Assembly: GCA_030681075.1 (NCBI GenBank) | Contig: JAUXUE010000044.1 | Location: 1 to 7,049, forward strand | DNA: 7,049 nucleotides | From: Candidatus Amesbacteria bacterium | GTDB taxonomy: Bacteria > Patescibacteriota > Microgenomatia > CAZETR01 > Amesbacteraceae | Reading direction: 5' to 3' | Part shown: positions 1 through 7,049 of the stretch, in pieces | Numbering within the stretch: position 1 is the first letter of the stretch | How the letters are laid out: the number at the start of each line of letters is the position of its first letter | The notes under the pieces: generated by a model | The model's input: the letters and a program-made list of their open reading frames with translations, nothing else | Databases searched by the model: none | What the model was told of the DNA's origin: nothing | Position numbers and translations under genes: made by a program

Positions 1-3000
1 CTAGTGGGTTCCTTGTAAACCACTATAAATTTGGAGCCGTCTGGTGGGGGAGTCGTAGAATCTGCGACAGGATAATCACCATCGTATTGAAGATTGTGTT
101 CTATGTCGTTGATTGCATTGAGATGGACGATTTGACTGACAAGTTTGGTATTTCCTCCGTCTTGACTCAAAAATACACTGCGTTTTCCATCCCCCATCTG
201 GCTTGCGGGGGCGGAAGCCAGCTTGGCTTTACTGGAAAATACATATTGATAACCGGGGATTTGATTGGCAATGGTTGGTACAAATCCTTGAGCAGTAGTG
301 TATAACAAAATTATTCCAGCAATCAAAAATGGTAGTCCAAATGGCAGAGATATAAATAATGCTGCGATTGAACCAATTACACCCAGAGCAGATATTAACC
401 ATGGATGCATGACCGCCCGCAAAGCCCTTACTCCCATTTTCGCGATATTAAACAAGACTATTCCGGTGCTGACAGCAGCAATTATTCCAAAAATTGCTGT
501 CAAAAAAGACGATCCAACCGCTAAAGATGCACCGACAAGAAGAGATGATCCGATTAGGATAACAAAAGATTTAATTGGAGTCCAACTGAATTTACTCTTT
601 GCTGTTGATTTGTTATTAAGTTTTTCATTTATATAAACACTCTCTATTTTATTTAACATGATATTTACTTTTTCTTTATCGCTGATATCTATGTAGTCAG
701 GAAATGTATCGGCTGGATTGTTTACAAGATTCAATTTTTGTCCGGCATTTGCCGGTTCAATACCTTTTTCTTGGCGTTCGATAACATTTGATAATCTGGT
801 AATTTCTGCCCCAGTTCTTGGAGATCTGGCTGAGACCAATGCTGACAGCTGTTCATTCAAACCTTTGGCACTTTTTATATTTAGCCAGGCTTCATTGTGA
901 CTCAGGGGATTGGCTCTGGCGATTGCCGGAATAAATGAATTGTAGATTGACTCTCCTGTCTTCATCCAATCATAGACATGCTCTAGTTTCATCGGTCCAA
1001 ATATACCCACCACCCAGATTACAATCAGTACAATTGTGGCGATGAATACCCCCCCCGTTAGTACCGCGGAAGCCGCCCAAATAACTAATCCTGCCAACGC
1101 TGCCATAGTTACTAACTTGATGCCTTTAGCCCAATTGGAATCAATGGTTAGTTTGTTTGTAAACCCCATTGCCCACTTGGTTACACCTTCGATTGTTACA
1201 TGTTGCTCAAGACCCTTTGCCCAGAGTGCTGCTCTAATGCGTTCACGTCTGACTTCACCTCTTTGATTAAACCAAGCCTTTGGACCAGTATCATGATTTA
1301 CAATTTGATGGAATTCTGTGCCCAGAGATATATCTAGATATTTGTTTAGGTGATTGGGTGTAAAGAACCAGAAATTGGCAATGCTGTAGGTTAGTGTTGT
1401 CCAAATAAGAGCAAATATTGCTAAGTTCGAACGGTTTGAGAGCTCAAGACTCCTGTTGTTACCAAACAAAGCAAGAAATTTACTGACATACCCTTGGGTA
1501 TTTATAAAGTTATAATATTCAGAGCTAGTTAATGCTGATGAGATACTAGTCATTGCCAGTAATCCTGTAGCAAAGATAACCACTACGAGCAAGGTAAGGG
1601 GGATAGCGATAATTCCCCCAATGATCCATGGCATTTGATTAAACTTGGTTGTCTCAAATAGACCAGGATTCTTGAGTCCATTTAGACCAAGATTAGTAAC
1701 AAAATCATCCAAATCACCGGCTGGTAATGGAGCTGGACCGACAGGAGACGCTGGAACTGGAGAATTAGTATGCCAGACAGCAGTTACACCAGGTTGAATA
1801 GCTGCAATTTCGGTGGAACTTGGATCTGGATTTCTGACAATAGTGTACTCAACTTCTGTAAATGAATATTTTAATCCACCAATATCAGTGCCAGGAGTGA
1901 CATCGTCTGGATTGGCATAGGTTATCACAATCTTATCTCCAGCGTTAAACGATCGGTCGTCAAACATGGTGTGGTCTACAGTCTGAGAATCGTTTATTTC
2001 GATCCCGTTTTTAGTTACTTTATAGATAGGGGTATCTGACAAAAATGTCGTTTGGATATTTTGTGAGCCGATATTTATTTGGGGAGGAAAATCGGTCTTG
2101 GTAACTTTGGTGGCTGGTTTCCAGTATGTAGTGCCATTATTCCAGCCTACTGGATTGTATTTTTGCGATACCTCGACTTTTCCCGGGGATAAAAGCGTAA
2201 TAAAGTCAGTGTGATCAGCAGTATTTAGTCTTCTGATTAGCTCGGTTCTGGTGATACTGGTCAGATATATTTCTTCTCTCAATCCCTTGGTTGAAGTCTT
2301 GTAGGCTCTATAGATATGATTGTTGTCATTCATGATTTTGTCTACAAGATCGTTTGTTGCAGAAGAGAAGCCGTTGTCTATACCTCTCAGAGAGCGTTCA
2401 AGTCGGGTAGTCAAGCCATAGGGTTTCTGACTTATTTCAAGAGGATTAAACTTGGCATTGAGTCCTTTGACACTGGAGACTAATCCAGTCATACCCACAG
2501 CCCATGTGCCTTTGGATGAGAGCATACCCGTTTTGACATCGTCGAGCTTGGATACTACCGAATCGGTCGGTTTGCCTGCAATTATCATATGAGTTCCCAA
2601 GACTGGGTGGGGAGTATAACCTAGTTTTACATCTGGTTTGACTGGCCTGGTAATGATAAAAAGCATCATTACAATAATCGCCGGAATAGCTATCCACAAA
2701 TTCGCTGAAAATATTGCAGAAATAAACCAACCGACAACATTTACCATGAGAGTAAACCACGCCTTAAGTATTATTACGACAGCCAATAGCAACTGATTTG
2801 CCACCCAAATAGGTGACGTAATATCAAAGGTAGTTACTAGATTAGAAAACCACTTACCAAAATCTGATGCTGTAAATAAATCTGAAATAATATTAGGTTT
2901 GGGATTGGCTTCAAAGCCTAGGAAGCCAATCTTTTTTAATAGTTCTGGTGCGAAGTTTAAAACCAATGATCCCAGAGACCAAATCATAAACCCAATACCT

Positions 3001-6000
3001 CCAATCATTGCCACTAGCCCACCAACTTTTTTAGCCAAATCACCGGCAGGTTGGCCCACTTCACCTACAGAATCATTGAGTTTGACTATATTTGTCGCCA
3101 GATCGTCTCCACCCTTACTGTTTCTTAGGATAAAATGGATATAATCAGGATAGCCGGACATATAATCAACCCATCCCAGAGTATTCGCAATTGCATAGCC
3201 CCAAGCTGGAGGACTTACTAATTGAACCCAAGGATTAAAGACGAAGAATTCGAGCCAGGGTTTCAAATGATGACGTGTTGCACTGGGATCATCAAATTTG
3301 GACATTTTAATTCTTGACCAGCCGGAATTCGACCCCTTGATCAGAATATATGCTCTGAAATTCATGCCAAAACTGTGTGCTCTGATTACTGTTTCCATGG
3401 TTCCATTCCAAACCCAAGTCATAAATTTTCCTGGAGCTTTGGTGGCAGAATTGCTGGCTATATCCGTAATCCACTTTGGAGGCTCGGCCACTTTGCCACT
3501 CGCGTTGTCTACCGACGAATCTGCCCCCGATAACCATCTAACGATTTCGATCGGATGCCAACTTCTTGGTAATTTACCAGAAAATGCTTCCCACATCCGG
3601 TGTTCAGCATCAAGATAGGGATTGTAGACACCTTTGGTCAAAGTGCCGGAGTCGTAGGTGTAGGTCATGAGCCAATTTAAAGCCATGCTGGATTTTCCGG
3701 GGGAGACATTGGGTCCACTGATAGTTTCAAATTTGGTAGTAAATTGATATCTAGCAGGTAAGGTTCCACCATCGTGATATGTTAGATTTCCAGTACTCTG
3801 GTCAAAAGTAACGGTTAAATATTGACGTCCGTCGGGTATAAATTGAGTACTAAAGTCCCCATTCCATTTTCTCTCAATATTGGTGATTCCCGATTGAATG
3901 ATAATGGTAGTCAAATTACCCGAAATTATTTTTTGGATCTGCATGACTCTGGCTCCACTCACACCTCCATTTTCGGAAGTTAATTTGTGCATGGTATCTA
4001 CATCTATAAGCGGTAAATCTTCTTTAGTACTGGGTAAATACAATCGCTCGGCTTTATTTAAGACATTGATTATATTTGGATTATTGGTGACATTTATAGT
4101 ATCGGGAAATATCTCTCCCAATGCAGTATCGACTTTGTGATTTAACTTTCCAGAGCTCGGTCCATCTTTAATCAGTTCATGTCCGGCAATAGCTGCAAAT
4201 TCTTTAACTCTTTCCTGATAGAGCCTGATGAAATCTCCTGGCATTCCGACTTTCAGTAGCTTGTCCAGTCTTTTTTCTGGTGTTGTTTCCAAAAATACTT
4301 GATCAAGGACATCGTGATTAAAGCCAGGGATTGGATTTAACGAATCCATGAAATTGGCAAATTTAGTACTGTGCAATATTAAAGCTTGAGCTTTGGGAAA
4401 TCCCATTACAAATCGATAAAGCGGTGCAGTAAAGATTCTAAACAAAGTAAATCCAGTATCACCAAGCCGTGCCAAAGTCTTAATATAGGGATCTCTTTCA
4501 TAATTTTCTCCAGGACTGCCATCGGGAAGTTGGTTATTGTGTAAAACTCTGTCCGCTACTGATCCAGCTGTGGCAGGAATACGGCTTGCAATATAGTTAT
4601 AATTTGTGGGGATGAATAACCCACTTCCCCAGAAGAACAAGAAGACAGGTACGCCCACGATCCAAAGCAAAGTTGTACTCGATCCAAGTGTGGCTGCCAA
4701 TATCAGTCCCACAAAACCAGCAATAATAAAAGCATAGATACCGGCATTAATTATTTTGAAAATATTACCGATTCCATCAGACCAACTTGAAGCGCGATTT
4801 GCAGACACACCGATTACCACTTTAGCCAGATAATCATTGAGTTGTCTGGTGTCAAAAAACGAAGTCTTGATACCGTGATCCAGCCTGGTCAATTCCCAGC
4901 GAGAGGCTGAAGCCATATGAAGATGGGCTTCATTGGCTCCGTTTTTTATTTCCAGTGTATTACCCGAAGTTGGAGATTGGAGACTTACCAAAACATTTAC
5001 AGTATTTATTGGGGCCGTACCATTGAATGTTACAGTATATCCTTCTGCCAGTGCTTTGACTGCGATTTCTTGGATGGAATTTGCCTTGGCCAGATTTGCC
5101 ATTACTTGACCGCCTACGAGCTTAAATTCCAGGATATTTGAATCTACAATTATACTTTGGGGTGTAGTACTCACAGTAAACGAACTTGCCACAGTACCGG
5201 AAATAGGTGATAATAACTGTATATTTGATCCAATCTTAGCTATCGTATAATTACTTCTAGTTTTTGAAACAGTAATATCATCGCCATCATTTACTGGATG
5301 TGGGGAATTGGTTAAACAGGGTGATGCCGCATAAGCCACTGGTATCAGTTGCCAACCCAAGTTAACTTCACAGGGTTGAATTACACTTTCTTGTGTTTCT
5401 AATTCTTTTTCTCCACTAAACTTAATTCCTAAATTTTCAGCAATTGTGGCAAAAATGCCTTGCTTAACAACTGGATTTGTATCAACTTCTTGACTCCATT
5501 CATTATTTTTTCCTTTGAGATACGAGACCGCTTGATCATTTGTGTCTGTCACTTTAATTCTTACTCCTTCTGGTAATGTAATTAAAGTAGAAAGTTCTAT
5601 TGATTTTTCATTATTATTTGCATCAACCATCACAACACTTTTTATATTTTGTGGGTTGTCAATCCCCACAGGCTGAGCAGGGGATTGATCAAGAGGAACA
5701 ACAGCTGTTGTTTGTGGCACCAGTTCATTTCTCAAGTCTATTAGTTTAACTATTTCTTCATTTAACTCTGTTTTAGGAGCTGGATTAAACAAAACAGAAA
5801 TTGGATTTAGAGCATCGCGTTCAGCCCTTAAACTTTTAATTGCCTCATCAATTGACTTCACCTGAAGATTTTTCTGCCGAGTATCAGCTGTCAGGTTTGT
5901 ATTTGATTTAAATCTATCCTTATTGGCAAATTCTACTGCGATTTGATCATCTCCATAGTACAAGTTATCAGGTCCAAGTGCTAAAATTACTCCGTTTCTG

Positions 6001-7049
6001 AAATTTAGGGGGTTAAAATTAATTTGTGGCTGTCCATTTATTGTATTGACTGAAATATAGACAGGTATTGGTTGGGTAGGTGGGGCTGCGAGTTGGGGAG
6101 TGAGTTGCCAGTTGTCATCTCGATATTGATATAGATCTCCAGTCGATGTAAAGACTGGAGTAGAAGTAAGTGATCTGACTTGATTTTGCAGTGCCACGAT
6201 TTGCTCAGGGGTCGAGTTTGTCATGGCAGTCCTGAGTGCTTCCACTTGCTGAATTCTATTGGTTACCTCTTTGGCTAATGGGCTTTGGGTTTTGGTTTTT
6301 GTTTCCGGTGATTTTCCAGATGTAATCTCGATGTTTGCCAGATTTTTGGCAGGATCCGTATCGTTTATAATTCTCCAAGCATCTTTGGCAAATTCATTGA
6401 TTTTGTGTAATTCGTTGAGAGGTCTAATCTCTGAGTTTGTGTTTGAGCTTGCCAACTGAGAAATAGATTCGGTTGTATAGGCTTTGGAAATTCCTGTAAG
6501 CACATCATTTAAAATTACTCGGCTTGCTGGGGGTAAATTCTTGTTTCCATTGACGGAATCACCACCCAAAAATGCAATTGCACGATTAAGAGTTTCGATA
6601 AAATGCTCTCCACCCCTTACCTTTCCAGATCCACCTAGATTGGTGTTGATATCGGCGTTTTCTCGATACTTCAACTGCATATCATCAAACATTTTATTTA
6701 TATTTTCTTTTCGGGCATCGTCCAGAAACCAAGATTTAGTAAGAGCCGCCTGACGCATATTTTCGATAGCTGTCGGTACTAAGTTTTCAGCTACTTTGGA
6801 AATGGCAGCTAGATCAAGCTGTTTGACGAAAGCTGTTTCGTTATCGACAAAGAATTTCAATGCTTCTGCCGTACTGCCAAATTTCCGGCCAATATGAATC
6901 AATTCCAGCGGGGACTCGTATGATCTATCCCGGCCAAATAACTGAGAAACGGTAGTAGCTGTAGTATTTTCATCAGTAATTCCAATGAATTTTTGAGTTT
7001 TGTTAGGAGCAGTATCAGTGCCAAATTCCGCACCTTTTTCAAACAATTG
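1..7049 (-). CDS. Giant multi-pass membrane protein of unknown function, internal fragment
   Basis: One reading frame runs through the entire window on the minus strand: 2349 complete codons from base 7049 to base 3, plus two bases of the next codon. No TAA, TAG or TGA occurs in frame, which chance cannot explain at this length and base composition. The translation is protein-like throughout, with about 14 hydrophobic helices, coiled-coil stretches, beta-rich segments with alternating polar and hydrophobic residues, and Pro-rich linkers. Both ends of the gene lie outside, so total length, start codon, ribosome binding site and any signal peptide are unknown. I recognise no family and no catalytic motif. 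The layout, long soluble blocks separated by clusters of membrane helices, suggests an envelope or cell-surface protein, but that is inference. Only two cysteines were found. Trp is always TGG and no in-frame TGA exists, so nothing suggests a recoded stop. The coding call is near certain; the function is open. Confidence 0.96.
3..281 (-). other. Soluble region after the last helix, running out of the window (residues 2257-2349)
   Basis: The chain leaves the membrane with VPTIANQIPGYQYVFSS and continues Ser/Ala/Gln/Asn-rich, then reaches an Asp-Ser-Thr-Thr-Pro-Pro-Pro linker and the strand-like KFIVVYKEP at the window edge. It looks like the beginning of another soluble block, so the protein probably continues well beyond the window. 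No domain was recognised. Confidence 0.5.
282..569 (-). other. Four-helix membrane bundle, helices 11 to 14 (residues about 2161-2256)
   Basis: Four hydrophobic runs occur in under 100 residues: SFVILIGSSLLVGASLAVG, FLTAIFGIIAAVSTGIVLFNI, PWLISALGVIGSIAALFISL and GLPFLIAGIILLYTTAQGF. The loop between the second and third is basic (AKMGVRALRAVMH), while the other two loops (SS, PF) are uncharged. About 145 soluble residues precede the bundle (2018-2160). They carry helical segments such as SGKLNEQLSALVSA-like text at about 2070 (read AKGLNEQLSALVSARSP). The bundle is the densest membrane part of the window. Confidence 0.85.
999..1118 (-). other. Membrane helix pair 9 and 10 (residues about 1978-2017)
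   Basis: Two hydrophobic stretches, LVTMAALAGLVIWAASAVL and GVFIATIVLIVIWVVGIF, are joined by Thr-Gly-Gly and so form a tight hairpin. WAKGIK precedes them and GPMKLEHVYDWMK follows, so positively charged residues flank the hairpin on one face. A run of eight G bases in the coding strand encodes the turn. Confidence 0.85.
1049..1056 (-). repeat. Eight-base G homopolymer inside the coding frame
   Basis: The plus strand shows eight consecutive C (G in the coding strand), read as the end of a Thr codon, two Gly codons and the start of a Val codon in the turn between helices 9 and 10. The frame is intact on both sides here. Tracts of this kind can slip during replication and also attract sequencing errors. 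Confidence 0.9.
1362..1424 (-). other. Membrane helix 8 (residues about 1876-1896)
   Basis: LAIFALIWTTLTYSIANFWFF is hydrophobic and aromatic at its end, preceded by a polar loop with Arg and Asn. The next roughly 80 residues are soluble and basic, with RGEVRRERIRAALW, before the helix pair 9-10. Confidence 0.8.
1554..1628 (-). other. Membrane helix 7 (residues about 1808-1832)
   Basis: A 25-residue hydrophobic run (WIIGGIIAIPLTLLVVVIF then ATGLLA) without charges, long enough for one crossing. A Ser/Thr-rich loop of about 43 residues (SISSALTSSEYYNF onwards) then leads to helix 8. Confidence 0.85.
1722..1760 (-). other. Pro-rich linker (residues 1764-1776)
   Basis: PVPASPVGPAPLP has seven prolines in thirteen residues. 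It separates the Ig-like beta segment from the short helical lead into membrane helix 7. Such Pro/Ala spacers commonly keep extracellular or periplasmic domains apart from the membrane. This one supports a modular, domain-linker-helix reading of the protein. Confidence 0.7.
1764..2186 (-). other. Ig-like beta-rich segment (residues about 1622-1762)
   Basis: The chain reads as strands with Gly, Asn and Asp turns: GKVEVSQKYNPVGWNNGTTYW, IYKVTKNGIEINDSQ, FNAGDKIVITYANPDD, and KYSFTEVEYTIVRNPDPSS. The last two resemble the paired strands of Ig-like or adhesin-type surface repeats. It follows a mostly helical stretch (about 1495-1620) containing RAYKTSTKGLREE. A Pro-rich linker and membrane helix 7 come after it. 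Confidence 0.45.
2652..2810 (-). other. Three-helix membrane cluster, helices 4 to 6 (residues about 1414-1466)
   Basis: Three hydrophobic stretches follow each other closely: IWVANQLLLAVVIIL, WFTLMVNVVGWFISAIFSA and LWIAIPAIIVMMLFIIT. The first two are separated by Lys1429, and the second and third by a small Ala-Asn turn. A basic segment (RPVKPDVK) follows. The first helix is short, so the cluster could instead be two long tilted helices, which would change the topology of everything after it. Confidence 0.75.
2958..3026 (-). other. Membrane helix 3 (residues about 1342-1364)
   Basis: A Gly-rich hydrophobic run (GGLVAMIGGIGFMIWSLGSLVL) preceded by LAKK and followed by NFAPELLKK. The G-G-x-G spacing is typical of tightly packed helices. 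It is a single crossing; the roughly 49-residue segment up to the next helix cluster (1365-1413) is one of only two medium-sized loops on the opposite face. Confidence 0.8.
3171..3674 (-). other. Tryptophan-rich region (residues 1126-1293)
   Basis: Twelve Trp residues fall within 168 residues, about 7 percent, against four in the first 550 residues of the window. Examples are HRMWEAFSG, RSWHPIEIVRWLSG, MTWVWNGTMETV, HLKPWLEFFVFNPWVQ and PPAWGYAIANTLGWVDYMSGY. It ends shortly before membrane helix 3. The stretch mixes amphipathic helices with aromatic clusters, so it may be a membrane-interfacial domain. Carbohydrate binding through aromatic stacking is another option. Neither can be decided here. 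Confidence 0.55.
3627..3950 (-). other. Beta-rich part of the long soluble block (residues about 1034-1141)
   Basis: Strand-like runs with polar/hydrophobic alternation (LTTIIIQSG, RQYLTVTFDQSTGNLTYHDG, ARYQFTTKFETISG, WLMTYTYDSGTLTKG) are linked by Gly/Asn/Asp turns. The stretch resembles a beta-sandwich or beta-hairpin repeat module. A helical region of about 130 residues precedes it (roughly 885-1010), including RLDKLLKVGMPGDFIRLYQE. An aromatic amphipathic stretch near 866-884 (LFRIFTAPLYRFVMGF) may lie along the membrane surface. No known domain was recognised. Confidence 0.45.
4611..4754 (-). other. Membrane hairpin, helices 1 and 2 (residues about 766-813)
   Basis: Two strongly hydrophobic stretches lie back to back: IYAFIIAGFVGLILAATLG (771-789) and LLWIVGVPVFLFFWGSGLFI (794-813), joined by the uncharged turn SSTT. 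There is a Lys shortly before the first helix and an Arg (ASRIP) after the second. Both flanks therefore carry positive charge and face the same side. These are the first membrane segments in this part of the protein, after at least 765 soluble residues. Confidence 0.85.
4830..5315 (-). other. Beta-rich soluble domain before the first membrane hairpin (residues about 579-740)
   Basis: This segment begins NDGDDITVSKTRSNYTIAKI and continues with many short strands of alternating Val, Ile, Thr and Ser with Gly turns, for example GTVASSFTVSTTPQSIIVDS and GYTVTFNGTAP. That pattern fits an Ig-like or other beta-sandwich module. It contains one helical insertion (about 645-665, NLAKANSIQEIAVKALAEG). 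The end (HLHMASASRWELTRLDHG) leads towards the first membrane helix. No family assignment is possible by eye. Confidence 0.45.
5316..5372 (-). other. Cysteine pair, Cys560 and Cys578, around a signal-peptidase-like motif
   Basis: These are the only two Cys codons I found in the 2349 codons, and they are 18 residues apart. Between them lies LIPVAYAASP, which resembles the end of a secretory signal peptide (A-Y-A then A-S), although no hydrophobic core of usual length precedes it. The stretch joins an Asn/Lys/Glu-rich region to a beta-rich domain. A disulfide closing a loop is the simplest reading if this part is outside the cytoplasm. The residue after the second Cys is not part of a lipobox: the three residues before Cys578 are A-S-P, so lipidation is unlikely. 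Confidence 0.6.
5715..5864 (-). other. Second coiled-coil or helical hairpin (residues about 396-444)
   Basis: A charged helix (SIDEAIKSLRAERDALNP) is followed after a short Pro-containing turn (NPAPKTE) by a second one (LNEEIVKLIDLRNELVP). Both carry Leu/Ile at heptad-like spacing with Lys, Glu, Arg and Asp between, so an antiparallel helical hairpin or short coiled coil is likely. A Pro/Gln/Thr-rich linker with VPQTTAVVP and QSPAQP follows and separates it from the next soluble segment. Confidence 0.5.
5895..6137 (-). other. Small beta-rich segment (residues about 305-385)
   Basis: After the first coiled coil the chain becomes Tyr/Asn/Gln-rich with alternating polar and hydrophobic residues, e.g. 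PVYISVNTING and NGVILALGPDNLYYGDDQ. A Pro-rich turn at 323-329 (PPTQPIP) divides it. The alternation suggests a small beta-sheet domain between two helical segments. No family was recognised. Aromatic and Asn-rich strands like these are common in extracellular binding modules, but no binding residues can be named. Confidence 0.4.
6168..6278 (-). other. Likely coiled coil in the N-proximal soluble region (residues about 258-294)
   Basis: This part of the protein reads as a long amphipathic helix with hydrophobic residues at heptad-like spacing (V, I, V, L, M, then I, L, V, L), rich in Gln, Glu, Arg and Asn, and broken once near a Ser-Thr-Pro turn at 279-281. It closes a mostly helical soluble stretch covering residues 1 to about 300, which has no membrane segment and no recognised domain. 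Such segments usually mediate oligomerisation or form rod-like spacers. The call rests on reading by eye, not on a coiled-coil score. Confidence 0.5.

Noticed and set aside
87..1266. Plus-strand reading frames of 60 to 112 codons (87-305, 298-636, 718-900, 1036-1266)
   Set aside because: They lie fully antisense to the continuous minus-strand frame. Their translations are the mirror of membrane-helix and linker codons, and none shows a domain or a gene-like arrangement.
2446..2760. Minus-strand frame of 104 codons starting at a GTG, rich in Cys and Tyr
   Set aside because: It is out of phase with the main frame, which reads through the same bases as membrane helices 4-6 and the following soluble segment. 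Its many Cys residues contrast with the rest of the window, as expected for a shadow frame.
3298..3618. Overlapping frames on both strands (plus 3298-3618, minus 3307-3537)
   Set aside because: Both are shadows of the Trp-rich part of the giant gene; neither is in the continuous frame and neither has a recognisable product.
282..4754. A VirB6/TrbL-like type IV secretion channel
   Set aside because: Extended VirB6 proteins have one compact group of about five to six helices with attached soluble domains. Here 14 helices are spread in small groups over 1500 residues, no VirB6 signature was seen, and no neighbouring secretion gene is in the window.
2899..6753. Other plus-strand frames (2899-3144, 3898-4140, 4917-5141, 6259-6459, 6484-6753)
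   Set aside because: All are antisense to the uninterrupted coding frame, short and without recognisable domains.
1..7049. A recoded genetic code with TGA read as Gly or Trp, as in some candidate phyla
   Set aside because: No in-frame TGA occurs in the 2349 codons, Trp is always TGG and Gly uses ordinary GGN codons, so the window gives no sign of recoding.

Overview
The whole 7049-base window lies inside one protein-coding gene on the minus strand. Reading the reverse complement from base 7049, I translated 2349 consecutive codons with no stop. The frame is open at both ends, so neither the start codon nor the stop codon is in the window. The frame was re-checked at about fifteen positions from one end to the other and never shifts. 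There is no intergenic space, RNA gene, promoter, terminator, mobile element or CRISPR array. Short reading frames in other phases are shadows of this gene. Residue numbers below count from the first complete codon (7049-7047 = residue 1) and are not the true protein numbering.

The product is a giant membrane protein of at least 2349 residues that I cannot assign to a named family. In protein order it has: a helical, N/Q/T-rich soluble region with two likely coiled coils (about 1-445); short Pro/Gln linkers and beta-rich segments, including the only two cysteines I found (about 446-765); a two-helix membrane hairpin (766-813); a 530-residue soluble block with a beta-rich part and a strikingly Trp-rich part (814-1341); a helix (1342-1364) and a three-helix cluster (1414-1466); a 340-residue soluble block ending in an Ig-like beta segment and a Pro-rich linker (1467-1807); single helices at 1808-1832 and 1876-1896; a helix pair (1978-2017); a four-helix bundle (2161-2256); and the start of another soluble region running out of the window. 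If the count of 14 helices is right, every long soluble block falls on the same face of the membrane.

The organism is probably a bacterium with an AT-rich genome: codons are AT-biased, with many ATA, AGA, TTA and AAT, and Trp is always TGG. Giant multi-pass proteins of unknown function occur in candidate phyla such as Patescibacteria/CPR and Omnitrophota. A CPR-like source is my guess from general resemblance only. A surface or envelope role (adhesion, cell-cell contact, large envelope assembly) is plausible but unproven, and no catalytic motif was recognised.
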